Part shown: positions 1-11,070 of the stretch, piece by piece | Position numbering within the stretch: the first letter of the stretch is position 1 | How the letters are laid out: each line of letters begins with the position of its first letter | Assembly: GCA_905182995.1 (NCBI GenBank) | Contig: CAJJDP010000126.1 | Span: 1,762-65,761, forward strand | From: Paramecium octaurelia | Taxonomy: Eukaryota; Ciliophora; Oligohymenophorea; Peniculida; Parameciidae | Direction: 5' to 3' | DNA length: 64,000 nt | Program-made: the position numbers and the translations under genes | Notes under the pieces: model-generated | The model's input: the letters and a program-made list of their open reading frames with translations, nothing else | What the model was told of the DNA's origin: nothing | Database searches by the model: none

Positions 1-252
1 ACTTCAATTTGTTACTCTCCTGATGGTACTACATTAGCATCTGGTAGTGCAGACAACTCTATCCGTTTATGGGATGTTAAGACAGGATAATAAGAAGCCA
101 AATTAGATGGTCATTCATATGCAGTTACTTCAATTTGTTTCTTTTCTGATGGTACTACATTAGCATCTGGTAGTGAAGATAACTTTATCCGTTTATGGGA
201 TGTTAAGACAGGATAATAAAAAGCCAAATTTTATAATCATTCTAATACAGTT
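1..252 (+). repeat. 126-nt tandem WD40-coding repeat
   Basis: Units 1-126 and 127-252 are almost identical at the nucleotide level (42 codons each); the third unit from 253 is more diverged. Such identity points to recent duplication or conversion of repeat units within the gene. Confidence 0.85.
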
Positions 253-601
253 AATTCAGTCAATTTCTCCCCTGATGGAAATACACTAGCTTCTAGTAGT
301 GATGATAACTCTATCCGTCTTTGGAATGTACAAACATAAAAGGAAATACTTCAATCAGATTTGCTTGCTTAGTTTAACATACCTCTTCACAATACCTCCT
401 TATTGCCAAATAGTATTTATTGTTAATTATTATTTAGTTAATCCTGATCGTACAATACTTAGAATATGTTAGAATCCTATTTTAGAAGCATCAGGAACAC
501 TTATCCTATAAGGACAATTCATTAATCATTAAGGGAAAGATTTAAAACCTTTGTTTAAATCAAAGGGTAGTTGCTTTTTAGAAGACTTAAAGCAAAAGTG
601 A
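1..601 (+). CDS. WD40-repeat protein, 3' part (5' end outside window), one frame break
   Basis: Read from base 1 with TAA/TAG as Gln, the frame gives about three WD40 repeats of 42 residues (core [24 protein letters not shown]), then a non-repeat tail containing [13 protein letters not shown]. The tail continues in another frame from about 420 as ASGTLILQGQF...[15 protein letters not shown], ending at TGA 599-601. The total length is 3n+1, so one extra base near 413-421 explains the change. This end resembles a large Paramecium WD40 family as I remember it. WD40 propellers are protein-interaction scaffolds; no specific partner can be inferred. Whether the break is a base-call error or a real pseudogene mutation is open. 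Confidence 0.8.
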
Positions 602-2098
602 TTGAATATTCATTAAAAACATTACAAAAATAATTTAAATCATTTTCTTATTACTTTTTTGAATAATATGTGTTTTTTTTTTGTATTTAAATATTTGAAT
701 TATATTTAGATGTTAGATACAACGTTTATAAATTAATATATATAGACGAAAAATACACTATTAAATTTATAATATAAACAGAGTAAACAGCTAATTATGA
801 TTACTAATAGTTTAGTATAATTTAGATTTTCAGTTCATAATAAACATAATAATACATTTAAGAACAAAGCTAAGAAGAAAGTTACATTTCAAAAATTAAA
901 AAAAAATATCCTTAATTTTAGAATAATCTTAAATGAAACAAAGTTAAAAATTGGGATGAATGATTTTTAAAATCACTCTTCTCTAATCTAGGTAATATTT
1001 TCGTAACCTGTTAATTATTATTTTAATTGATAAAACAGTATTAAATAGAATAAAGGAATGAAAAGGTAAATTAATCATCAATAAGTATTCTAACCCCTAA
1101 TAGATTAGAGATCATAATTCAATGTTGTGTAAAAGTAACAATTAATGAATGGACATTTAATTTGGCTTTTTATTTTCTAGTCTTTACACTAAGACTACAT
1201 TAATATCATCATAACATCTATTCATCTCATAACCTATACCATACCTAAATATTACTCATTTAATTTTACTTCGACTTATAATATATTAAATCATACATAG
1301 TTAAGTAGATCTTGTGACCTTGTTAGCAAGCGATCAAAAAAAGGTATTTGGGTATAAATTTTACCTAATTAGCAAGCAATAAAATAAAGGTATTTGGGTA
1401 TCTAGCAACAAGCAGAACGAGTCAAGCAATACAGACAAGGTCTAGACTAAAAGATTGGGCAATCACCCTAGCAACAGGCAGAACGAGTCAAGCAAAATAG
1501 TCGGGATTCCACCAAAATTTCCTGGTTAGCAACCCAAAAAAGAGATGAGTATAGCCTTCTCGTCCAGAAGGTCTTGATTTTTTCAAAATTTTGAGAATTT
1601 TTTTTCTTAAAACAAAAAAATAATTCTCTAAATTACTTGCAAAGAATCTTTTCTACTCCAAAAATCTCAAAAAAAGTCATACTACAAACCCCTATTACAA
1701 ACCCCTTTAGGATTAAAGGGTTTTCAATGAAGATAAAATAATTCTAGAAATTATTCTATTGAAAAAATTATAAATACTAAAGGTCATACACCAAATCCAA
1801 GGTAAGGATTAGATGATTTTTTGAAAAATTCTCTCTAAATACTAACTTACTTTCTCTCAAAGAATCTTTTGAATACAAACCAAATTTCTAAATTGTCAGT
1901 AACTCAAACATGTATGAAAATCTTCCATTTAGAAAATTTAAAATTTAGAAACTGCAAGTTTAAAAAGTTGGGGACCTATTGATTAAACAATTAACTAGGT
2001 TTAAATAAGGATGTCCTTTAAATATCATTTTTGTTGATTTTAAAATATCTAAATTCATAAAATTTAATTTTCATTATGGAGGTGGAAAGGACTTTCCC
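602..2098. other. Gene-poor interval
   Basis: I see no convincing gene over about 1.5 kb. Most is AT-rich with homopolymer runs. The exception is 1290-1575, which is richer in G and C, holds two pairs of short direct repeats, and has one open frame without TGA (segment ...KQNESSNTDKVQTKRLGNH...). The repeat pairs lie in different frames, so I do not call it a gene. Confidence 0.5.
1324..1496. repeat. Two interleaved short direct repeats
   Basis: Pair A: tagcaagc(g/a)at...aaaggtatttgggtat at 1324-1355 and 1370-1401. Pair B: ctagcaaca(a/g)gcagaacga followed by gtcaagcaa at 1402-1430 and 1468-1496. The block is compositionally distinct from the AT-rich flanks. Function unknown. Confidence 0.75.
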
Positions 2099-2741
2099 TT
2101 GCATTTTAAGAAAAGTGAAAAAATTTTAAAGTATTTTACCAAACCAAGAAAATTTATTGAAAAAGCAGAAAAAGACAACAGAAACATTTATCAAAAGGAA
2201 AATTATGAAGATATAATAAATGAGTTTGTCAAAATCAAAGAAAAAAATATTTGCATAGGATATTTAGGATTCAGCTTAAAGAATACTTTAGTTAATTCAA
2301 AATACTATTCTTTTCGTTAAGAAATATCGTTAAGCTAACAACATTTTAATAAAGTAATGTTAGGTCAAATTGGGGAAATAGAGGCTTTAGAAAATAATGT
2401 TTTAGCAATACAAAAAAATCCAGAAGATTCTGGATATTTCTTTAATAAAGGTAAAATTCAAAATGGATGATAATTTTTATGATTTGTAGAATTCAAAACC
2501 ATTTTAGTTAATATAAACAGATTTAAAGAAGCTTTAGAATATTATGATTCAACAATACAAAAAAACAGAAGATTCTGATTGTTATTTTCATAAAGGTATA
2601 ATTCAAAATGGATGACAATTTAGCGAATACATTATAGAATATGAACCGATTTGAAGAAGCTTTGGAATATTATGATTCAGCAATAAAAAAAATCCAAAAA
2701 ATTCAATATAATATATTGGAAAAGGTATAATGCAATATTGG
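2099..2741 (+). pseudogene. Decayed TPR-repeat gene
   Basis: Two to three tetratricopeptide units (AL..N..AIQKNPEDS.YFFNKG; NRFKEALEYYDS; NRFEEALEYYDSAI) follow an N-terminal stretch starting MHFKKSEKILKYF. At the same place in successive repeats lies an intron-like insert: 2452-2490 (39 nt), 2607-2634 (28 nt, gtataattca...caatttag) and probably one near 2725; excising them restores the TPR phase. Two further frame breaks remain in repeats 2 and 3 (in the Asn-Pro-Glu turn). TPR arrays of this kind are a large Paramecium family. The reading is degenerate and lacks a proper end, so I call it a pseudogene. Confidence 0.65.
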
Positions 2742-3119
2742 TGATGTTTCAGCTTACTGTCGCGCTATTACTATTTAATTTTATCTTTAACTGCTGACCA
2801 AGTTTAAAATAGTGCTTTAACGAAAATTTTCATTTATTTTGTTAAAAATTAATAATCACATTATTATTGACTTATCAGCTTTCTTTTATATTCTTAATGA
2901 TTAAAGTTTATAATTAAATTGCAAATTACTTTTAATACTTCATCATTCGTATTTTTGTAATTATTTAATTCTGATATTTCACATTCACATATTTATTCTA
3001 TTAATTTTTTCAACTATTAACTATTATTTGTCCTCCAATATTTTTTATATTTTAGAAAATTGCCATCTTGAGGGTTTTTGAATATTTGCTTCCTAAAACA
3101 TGAAATTCGTCCTTATGAA
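2742..3119. other. No gene seen
   Basis: AT-rich sequence with no open frame, repeat or RNA gene that I can support. Confidence 0.5.
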
Positions 3120-4335
3120 ACTCTTTTAATAAAACAAAAGTTAACCTTATTCACTTTACAATTCAATAAATTACTTATTAAAATTTCTTAAGATACAGTA
3201 AAATTTCACTTAGACACCTGAATCATCTTTGATAGAGAAATAAATTGTTCAGATCCTGAACCTTTTTCAAACGAAGCCGAAGGGGTTCGATGCACTATTT
3301 TATTAAAAAACTTCAAAAATATTGTTCCACTATAAACAATTTTAGTTGTGGTATAACTCATCTCTAAATGTTCAAATCTCCATTAACTCTCTGGTTCATA
3401 TAAAGAATATTTAAGGGTATTCCGCATTTATAATACCACAAATGTCACAAGCAACTTTATATTTCTTGATATCAAAAGTGGTTACAAATCTTTATTTGTT
3501 TCAGTGAATAAATGAAGTATACAATTACTTTCCTACATTTTATTGAATAGTAAAATTGTTCTTAATAAAAAAAACCAGAGTCTATAATGTTATTTTATTT
3601 TGCAAAATTTATGGCACTTAAAAACCACGAATATATTTAAGATCCATCCAATCTTTTAACTTTTGTGCCTTGTTCAATTAAAGGGAAGGTTTCTGAAAGT
3701 CATATTGGGATTGAATCCTAATATATCTCGTAAATTTCAAAAAGATATGCTGATCTAGTCTATACCTAATCATTAATCTAATTCAATTTTGTATTATTAA
3801 CAATATTTATAAATTCAAATTTAATAATGAAAATTAATCTCGCGTAATTCCTTTAGAGCTAATGATTTTTATAAATTCTTTCCTGTAATTTTTCGATAAT
3901 CAATATTTTTGCTTTTTAGATTCACTTAATTATTCGGGATCTACTTCTCTAATTAGAGCTTCAATTTAGTCGATAAAATATATTAATTTTGTGCAATATT
4001 TATTAACTGTAGTAAAATGATTTATTTTATTTCATAATGCCACTCTTATTTAAAATATCAGATCCTAATTTTAACTAATTTTTTCCAACAATTCTTATCA
4101 TAATAATCTTTAATCATTTTTAGCATTAATCAGAATTTTGCTTTATCGAATAATTTTGAGTTACAAATTTGGAACTCATGATCTGAAAATATCAATAGCA
4201 TCTTCATTGTAAATTTCATCTTCTCTTATATATTTCAATTCAATAACAACTGCTTTACCATCAATAATTTGAAGATTATTTTTATAACAAACACACCATC
4301 AACCTTCTTCATCAAACGGGTAACTATTAACTTAT
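3120..4335 (-). pseudogene. Relic of a protein gene, possibly PD-(D/E)XK-like
   Basis: On the minus strand long stretches read as good Paramecium coding sequence but are interrupted by several TGA codons and frame changes. Recognisable pieces include SLIAKLICQQVNSYPFDEEG, then IIDGKAVVIELKYIREDE at about 4200-4290, and FIDQIEALIREVDPEQ further on. The pattern acidic...V-I-E-L-K is reminiscent of the core of PD-(D/E)XK nuclease-fold proteins (motif D...ExK), but this is a weak resemblance. The part above 4014 appears a second time in the duplicated segment starting at 5859. Not expressed as a whole protein in this state. Confidence 0.35.
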
Positions 4336-5288
4336 TAGCAAATTAATTTAGCAATTAGTGAGCCAATATAATTTCTAATTTTTTAACAAAAAAGGGTTTA
4401 TTAAGAAAAAATAAATTAAAGTAAATATTAATCTCAAATTACTCATTGAATTAAATTTTATCATCCCTAATTGAGTTTTTCCAAAAAGAAAAATTATTTT
4501 TTAGAGAGGATATAAATGGTGTTTTAGAAAAAGACAATTTATTTTCTTAGTTTTTTGGGAATTTTATAGTTCAAAGTTTCTGGTCTTGGTGTGTTTTCAA
4601 AGAGATTTCAAAGTAAACAAAAAAAATACTACTTTTTTCTGCCATAATTAAAGGAATTTCAGGTTTTTAGGCATGACCACTTATAGATTTCTATTGAGAT
4701 AATTAATTGTACTGGGGTAAGCATCTTCAAATCCAAAAAAGCTCAGCTTTATTTTAATTAATATAATTAAAGAACTTGAATTTAGGTAAATAGAGAAGAC
4801 TAAAAGTAGAATTATAACTATTTAATGAATTTGAGCCTAGTCATTTATAACTGTCTTTTCCCATATTTATAAAATTTGAAGCATAAAATCAAGGTTATGA
4901 TTGATAAAATAAGCAAGAATTAATAATTAAGCATATAGTCAAAATAAAAATAGTTTTTTTTTAAATATTGTTATGTTATTTAAGGTAAGTCTGAATAGAA
5001 TTCCTATCTTAATTAATCCAATTCTCATAAATCCACATTCAACATTTTTCCCAGAAGTAAAAGTAAAAAGTATAATTTGTATTTGAATGATTTCATAAAG
5101 AAGAGATTAATTGAATTCTCAAAGAAATCTTTTTTTTACCTGCTTTTTGCAAAAAAAAAAAGAATGATGAAAATTATTCTTGAAAAAAATTTCAAAAATT
5201 TTAATGACTCTATATATAATAAATTTGTAGATTAATTTAGGTTTATATATTCTGAACATATTCAAATATAGAAATACCAAATTTATAT
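4336..5288. other. Upstream region of the membrane-protein gene
   Basis: No gene seen. Short minus-strand coding-like pieces near 4500-4680 may be the beginning of the neighbouring relic. The last 200 bp before the start codon at 5289 are AT-rich and presumably hold the promoter; no specific element is recognisable. Confidence 0.4.
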
Positions 5289-5857
5289 ATGCTTCTGATT
5301 ATTCTTGCTAGTTTTGCATTATTGAGTCTGTGCAAACATTGTTCTGTATTTCCTTAAGATTATACTAAAATTGTTGGAAAGGAAAATGAAAAAATAGTTT
5401 AAGATTTAGGAAACTACTTTGGATAAATTACATATAAAGATGTGGTCACATTGAGAGATGAAAATAGCAAACTTTCTTTATTGAATCCAATTTCACTAGT
5501 AACAAAAATAGAAATGCCTCGAAATAGTAACAAATATTATTGATTTTTATTAGTCAATTAGATAATATCGTATTCTGCATTAACTTCGCCATAATTTCAA
5601 TTGCTTAATAAATATTAATTATTGGCTATTAATAATGAAGATGATTTAATTTTGATTTGGACAGAATAATTTGTAGCAGGTGCTCAAGGAAGAATGCCAA
5701 AATTTGATTCTAACAAAATTATTGGAAAAGCAAATTAAGTGAATTGTCAATCATCTATAATTTTAGATCCAAAACACTTTCTCATAGATTGTTATTAAGT
5801 TGACGCTGGAAACTTAAATAATCAATTTTATTTAATCAATTAAGATAAAGAAGAAAT
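5289..5857 (+). CDS. Large type I membrane protein, 5' piece (first copy)
   Basis: ATG at 5289 opens a signal peptide (MLLIILASFALLSLCKHCSV). The frame continues to the N at 5858 with one intron at 5527-5553 (27 nt, contains TGA; needed to keep the frame). The same sequence recurs at 7134, so this is one end of a contig rather than a separate gene. See 9273-13201 for the full description. Confidence 0.75.
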
Positions 5858-7133
5858 NAAAATGATTTATTTTATTTCATAATGCCACTCTTATTTAAAA
5901 TATCAGATCCTAATTTTAACTAATTTTTTCCAACAATTCTTATCATAATAATCTTTAATCATTTTTAGCATTAATCAGAATTTTGCTTTATCGAATAATT
6001 TTGAGTTACAAATTTGGAACTCATGATCTGAAAATATCAATAGCATCTTCATTGTAAATTTCATCTTCTCTTATATATTTCAATTCAATAACAACTGCTT
6101 TACCATCAATAATTTGAAGATTATTTTTATAACAAACACACCATCAACCTTCTTCATCAAACGGGTAACTATTAACTTATTAGCAAATTAATTTAGCAAT
6201 TAGTGAGCCAATATAATTTCTAATTTTTTAACAAAAAAGGGTTTATTAAGAAAAAATAAATTAAAGTAAATATTAATCTCAAATTACTCATTGAATTAAA
6301 TTTTATCATCCCTAATTGAGTTTTTCCAAAAAGAAAAATTATTTTTTAGAGAGGATATAAATGGTGTTTTAGAAAAAGACAATTTATTTTCTTAGTTTTT
6401 TGGGAATTTTATAGTTCAAAGTTTCTGGTCTTGGTGTGTTTTCAAAGAGATTTCAAAGTAAACAAAAAAAATACTACTTTTTTCTGCCATAATTAAAGGA
6501 ATTTCAGGTTTTTAGGCATGACCACTTATAGATTTCTATTGAGATAATTAATTGTACTGGGGTAAGCATCTTCAAATCCAAAAAAGCTCAGCTTTATTTT
6601 AATTAATATAATTAAAGAACTTGAATTTAGGTAAATAGAGAAGACTAAAAGTAGAATTATAACTATTTAATGAATTTGAGCCTAGTCATTTATAACTGTC
6701 TTTTCCCATATTTATAAAATTTGAAGCATAAAATCAAGGTTATGATTGATAAAATAAGCAAGAATTAATAATTAAGCATATAGTCAAAATAAAAATAGTT
6801 TTTTTTTAAATATTGTTATGTTATTTAAGGTAAGTCTGAATAGAATTCCTATCTTAATTAATCCAATTCTCATAAATCCACATTCAACATTTTTCCCAGA
6901 AGTAAAAGTAAAAAGTATAATTTGTATTTGAATGATTTCATAAAGAAGAGATTAATTGAATTCTCAAAGAAATCTTTTTTTTACCTGCTTTTTGCAAAAA
7001 AAAAAAGAATGATGAAAATTATTCTTGAAAAAAATTTCAAAAATTTTAATGACTCTATATATAATAAATTTGTAGATTAATTTAGGTTTATATATTCTGA
7101 ACATATTCAAATATAGAAATACCAAATTTATAT

Positions 7134-9271
7134 ATGCTTCTGATTATTCTTGCTAGTTTTGCATTATTGAGTCTGTGCAAACATTGTTCTGTATTTCCTT
7201 AAGATTATACTAAAATTGTTGGAAAGGAAAATGAAAAAATAGTTTAAGATTTAGGAAACTACTTTGGATAAATTACATATAAAGATGTGGTCACATTGAG
7301 AGATGAAAATAGCAAACTTTCTTTATTGAATCCAATTTCACTAGTAACAAAAATAGAAATGCCTCGAAATAGTAACAAATATTATTGATTTTTATTAGTC
7401 AATTAGATAATATCGTATTCTGCATTAACTTCGCCATAATTTCAATTGCTTAATAAATATTAATTATTGGCTATTAATAATGAAGATGATTTAATTTTGA
7501 TTTGGACAGAATAATTTGTAGCAGGTGCTCAAGGAAGAATGCCAAAATTTGATTCTAACAAAATTATTGGAAAAGCAAATTAAGTGAATTGTCAATCATC
7601 TATAATTTTAGATCCAAAACACTTTCTCATAGATTGTTATTAAGTTGACGCTGGAAACTTAAATAATCAATTTTATTTAATCAATTAAGATAAAGAAGAA
7701 ATAATAAAGATTGATAATTCTTATCCTTTGTTGACAGTTTAAAAGCGATACATTCTAAGCACAAATAATTATATCTACCGAATAACCACTCACTCAAGTG
7801 AAAATCCATCCTATATAGAGATATTTACTTATGATTTATAAAAGAATGAAATCTAAAGAAAAAAAATCATTGATCAAGAACTAGTTTTAAATTATATTAT
7901 AATGCGTAAATATGACTTTGAATTAGTTGATGTAAAAGTAGGGCCATTAGATTAAATCCTAATTTTAGATACTTTTGGAAATGTATTTTCAATGAAGTGG
8001 ATTATTGATCAAGACAGCTGGGAATTTGATTATTTGGTAATGAATTCTGGTTATTCAATATCATTTGATTATTCCTTCAAGTCGAACATTTTAGCAGTAT
8101 TACAACCTTCTAAAATTATTTTTGGAAGATATTTTACTAAAGAATATAATTCAATTGAGGATTTATCAGGATCAAAAATTCATATGACCAACAATTTTTT
8201 ATATTTAGTCTCCTCAACTAAAATAATTTCATTTCAGCTAGGCACTTATATGCCAATCTATGAAACAGCCGGTGATTTTAGCAAATTGTAAACAGGTTAT
8301 ACAGAAAATGATTTTTTAGTTTTAAGCAATACAAATATCAAACATTATTAAGGAAGATCTGAATATCAAATTTAATATATTAATAATCAACCTGAATTAA
8401 AGGGGATAGGAATATTAAAATATAACTAATGCTAAGTGACAATTGAATATTAAACTGTAGCTCGTGATTCAAAACAACTTATTTTGGTTTCCAAAGAAAA
8501 TATTATTGATACCCCTTTTCTTTCTGATACTATTTATTTACCAAAGTCTTATTCAAACCATATCAATAAATTAGTTGACGGTCCCATGTAATAAATATCC
8601 TTCTAAAAAAATTAAAATAGCAATTCATATTAAAGCGGTAATTTAAGTTACATCGGAATTGCTGGAGACTTAAAAACTGTATATGAAAGCGATGAGCTAA
8701 GCTTGAAAAACATAATATTTACATAAACTATTTCAATGTTAAATTCTTAAGATAATAACTATGTCATTATAACTTAGAATTAGGAATTGGAGTTGAAGAT
8801 TTATAGTTGTTATTTTACCATCGCTTAAGCCTGCACTATAAGTTATGAAACTTCCCTTACATTAAAGATTACCTCTGAAAACACAGCTATCTAATATGAA
8901 GATTATACTCTTAAATTTATCACTTTATTAGACCAGAAAAAATTATTTTTTTATTAATTTTATTAAGGGGAATATTTCAATAAAACTATCATATTAACTG
9001 ATAAAGATCCAATCAATGAGATAGACAACATTTATAATAACTATAAATATTTGATAGCTTTTTCAAAATCCTCAAAAATAATTGCAGTTTATAGCTTTAA
9101 AGATGTCAGTTTTCAATACAAAATCACTTTTGATTCAATGAACTAATTTGGGATATCTGATTGGAGTCCTTAAAGACTATTTTGCAATAATTATAAGTAA
9201 ATCCTATTTGTCCTTAATGGCCAATAATAAAATGAAGTTTTGATACTGACATTGAATCCGAATTATTTTAC
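7134..9271 (+). CDS. Large type I membrane protein, 5' half (second copy)
   Basis: Same start and signal peptide as at 5289; intron 7372-7398. The frame is open to the N at 9272, giving about 700 residues without a recognisable family signature, rich in Asn, Ile, Tyr and Gln (Gln by TAA/TAG). The coding sequence resumes, after removing the duplication, at 11071. Confidence 0.8.
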
Positions 9272-11070
9272 NTTAATAATGAAGATGATTTAATTTTGAT
9301 TTGGACAGAATAATTTGTAGCAGGTGCTCAAGGAAGAATGCCAAAATTTGATTCTAACAAAATTATTGGAAAAGCAAATTAAGTGAATTGTCAATCATCT
9401 ATAATTTTAGATCCAAAACACTTTCTCATAGATTGTTATTAAGTTGACGCTGGAAACTTAAATAATCAATTTTATTTAATCAATTAAGATAAAGAAGAAA
9501 TAATAAAGATTGATAATTCTTATCCTTTGTTGACAGTTTAAAAGCGATACATTCTAAGCACAAATAATTATATCTACCGAATAACCACTCACTCAAGTGA
9601 AAATCCATCCTATATAGAGATATTTACTTATGATTTATAAAAGAATGAAATCTAAAGAAAAAAAATCATTGATCAAGAACTAGTTTTAAATTATATTATA
9701 ATGCGTAAATATGACTTTGAATTAGTTGATGTAAAAGTAGGGCCATTAGATTAAATCCTAATTTTAGATACTTTTGGAAATGTATTTTCAATGAAGTGGA
9801 TTATTGATCAAGACAGCTGGGAATTTGATTATTTGGTAATGAATTCTGGTTATTCAATATCATTTGATTATTCCTTCAAGTCGAACATTTTAGCAGTATT
9901 ACAACCTTCTAAAATTATTTTTGGAAGATATTTTACTAAAGAATATAATTCAATTGAGGATTTATCAGGATCAAAAATTCATATGACCAACAATTTTTTA
10001 TATTTAGTCTCCTCAACTAAAATAATTTCATTTCAGCTAGGCACTTATATGCCAATCTATGAAACAGCCGGTGATTTTAGCAAATTGTAAACAGGTTATA
10101 CAGAAAATGATTTTTTAGTTTTAAGCAATACAAATATCAAACATTATTAAGGAAGATCTGAATATCAAATTTAATATATTAATAATCAACCTGAATTAAA
10201 GGGGATAGGAATATTAAAATATAACTAATGCTAAGTGACAATTGAATATTAAACTGTAGCTCGTGATTCAAAACAACTTATTTTGGTTTCCAAAGAAAAT
10301 ATTATTGATACCCCTTTTCTTTCTGATACTATTTATTTACCAAAGTCTTATTCAAACCATATCAATAAATTAGTTGACGGTCCCATGTAATAAATATCCT
10401 TCTAAAAAAATTAAAATAGCAATTCATATTAAAGCGGTAATTTAAGTTACATCGGAATTGCTGGAGACTTAAAAACTGTATATGAAAGCGATGAGCTAAG
10501 CTTGAAAAACATAATATTTACATAAACTATTTCAATGTTAAATTCTTAAGATAATAACTATGTCATTATAACTTAGAATTAGGAATTGGAGTTGAAGATT
10601 TATAGTTGTTATTTTACCATCGCTTAAGCCTGCACTATAAGTTATGAAACTTCCCTTACATTAAAGATTACCTCTGAAAACACAGCTATCTAATATGAAG
10701 ATTATACTCTTAAATTTATCACTTTATTAGACCAGAAAAAATTATTTTTTTATTAATTTTATTAAGGGGAATATTTCAATAAAACTATCATATTAACTGA
10801 TAAAGATCCAATCAATGAGATAGACAACATTTATAATAACTATAAATATTTGATAGCTTTTTCAAAATCCTCAAAAATAATTGCAGTTTATAGCTTTAAA
10901 GATGTCAGTTTTCAATACAAAATCACTTTTGATTCAATGAACTAATTTGGGATATCTGATTGGAGTCCTTAAAGACTATTTTGCAATAATTATAAGTAAA
11001 TCCTATTTGTCCTTAATGGCCAATAATAAAATGAAGTTTTGATACTGACATTGAATCCGAATTATTTTAC
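7474..11070. repeat. False tandem duplication around the N at 9272
   Basis: 7474-9271 and 9273-11070 (1,798 bp each) match with a single N between them. Bases 7474-7702 therefore occur three times in the window (also at about 5629-5857). Same interpretation: unmerged contig overlap. Confidence 0.9.

Larger units (their letters stand above)
4014..7702. repeat. False tandem duplication around the N at 5858
   Basis: 4014-5857 and 5859-7702 (1,844 bp each) match wherever compared, and a single N at 5858 separates them. The first copy stops exactly at the N and the second starts exactly after it, as expected when two overlapping contig ends are placed end to end. Best read as an assembly artefact. 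Confidence 0.9.

Noticed and set aside
1290-1575. Open frame of about 90 codons in the GC-richer island
   Set aside because: Internal repeats are not in the same frame, no start or conserved end is visible, and flanks are noncoding; kept as a repeat rather than a gene.
2607-2640. 28-bp insert in the TPR repeat as a retained internal eliminated sequence
   Set aside because: It begins GTA and ends TAG and excision as an intron restores the frame; the ends do not fit the TA-bounded TAYAGYNR consensus well.
3270-3300. ggggttcgatgcac, resembling a tRNA T-loop
   Set aside because: No acceptor stem, D-arm or anticodon arm can be folded around it; it lies within the minus-strand relic.
7992-10090. 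Apparent duplicated 99-residue proteins at 7992-8291 and 9791-10090
   Set aside because: Both are internal pieces of the membrane-protein gene under the standard code, and the second is a contig-overlap copy.
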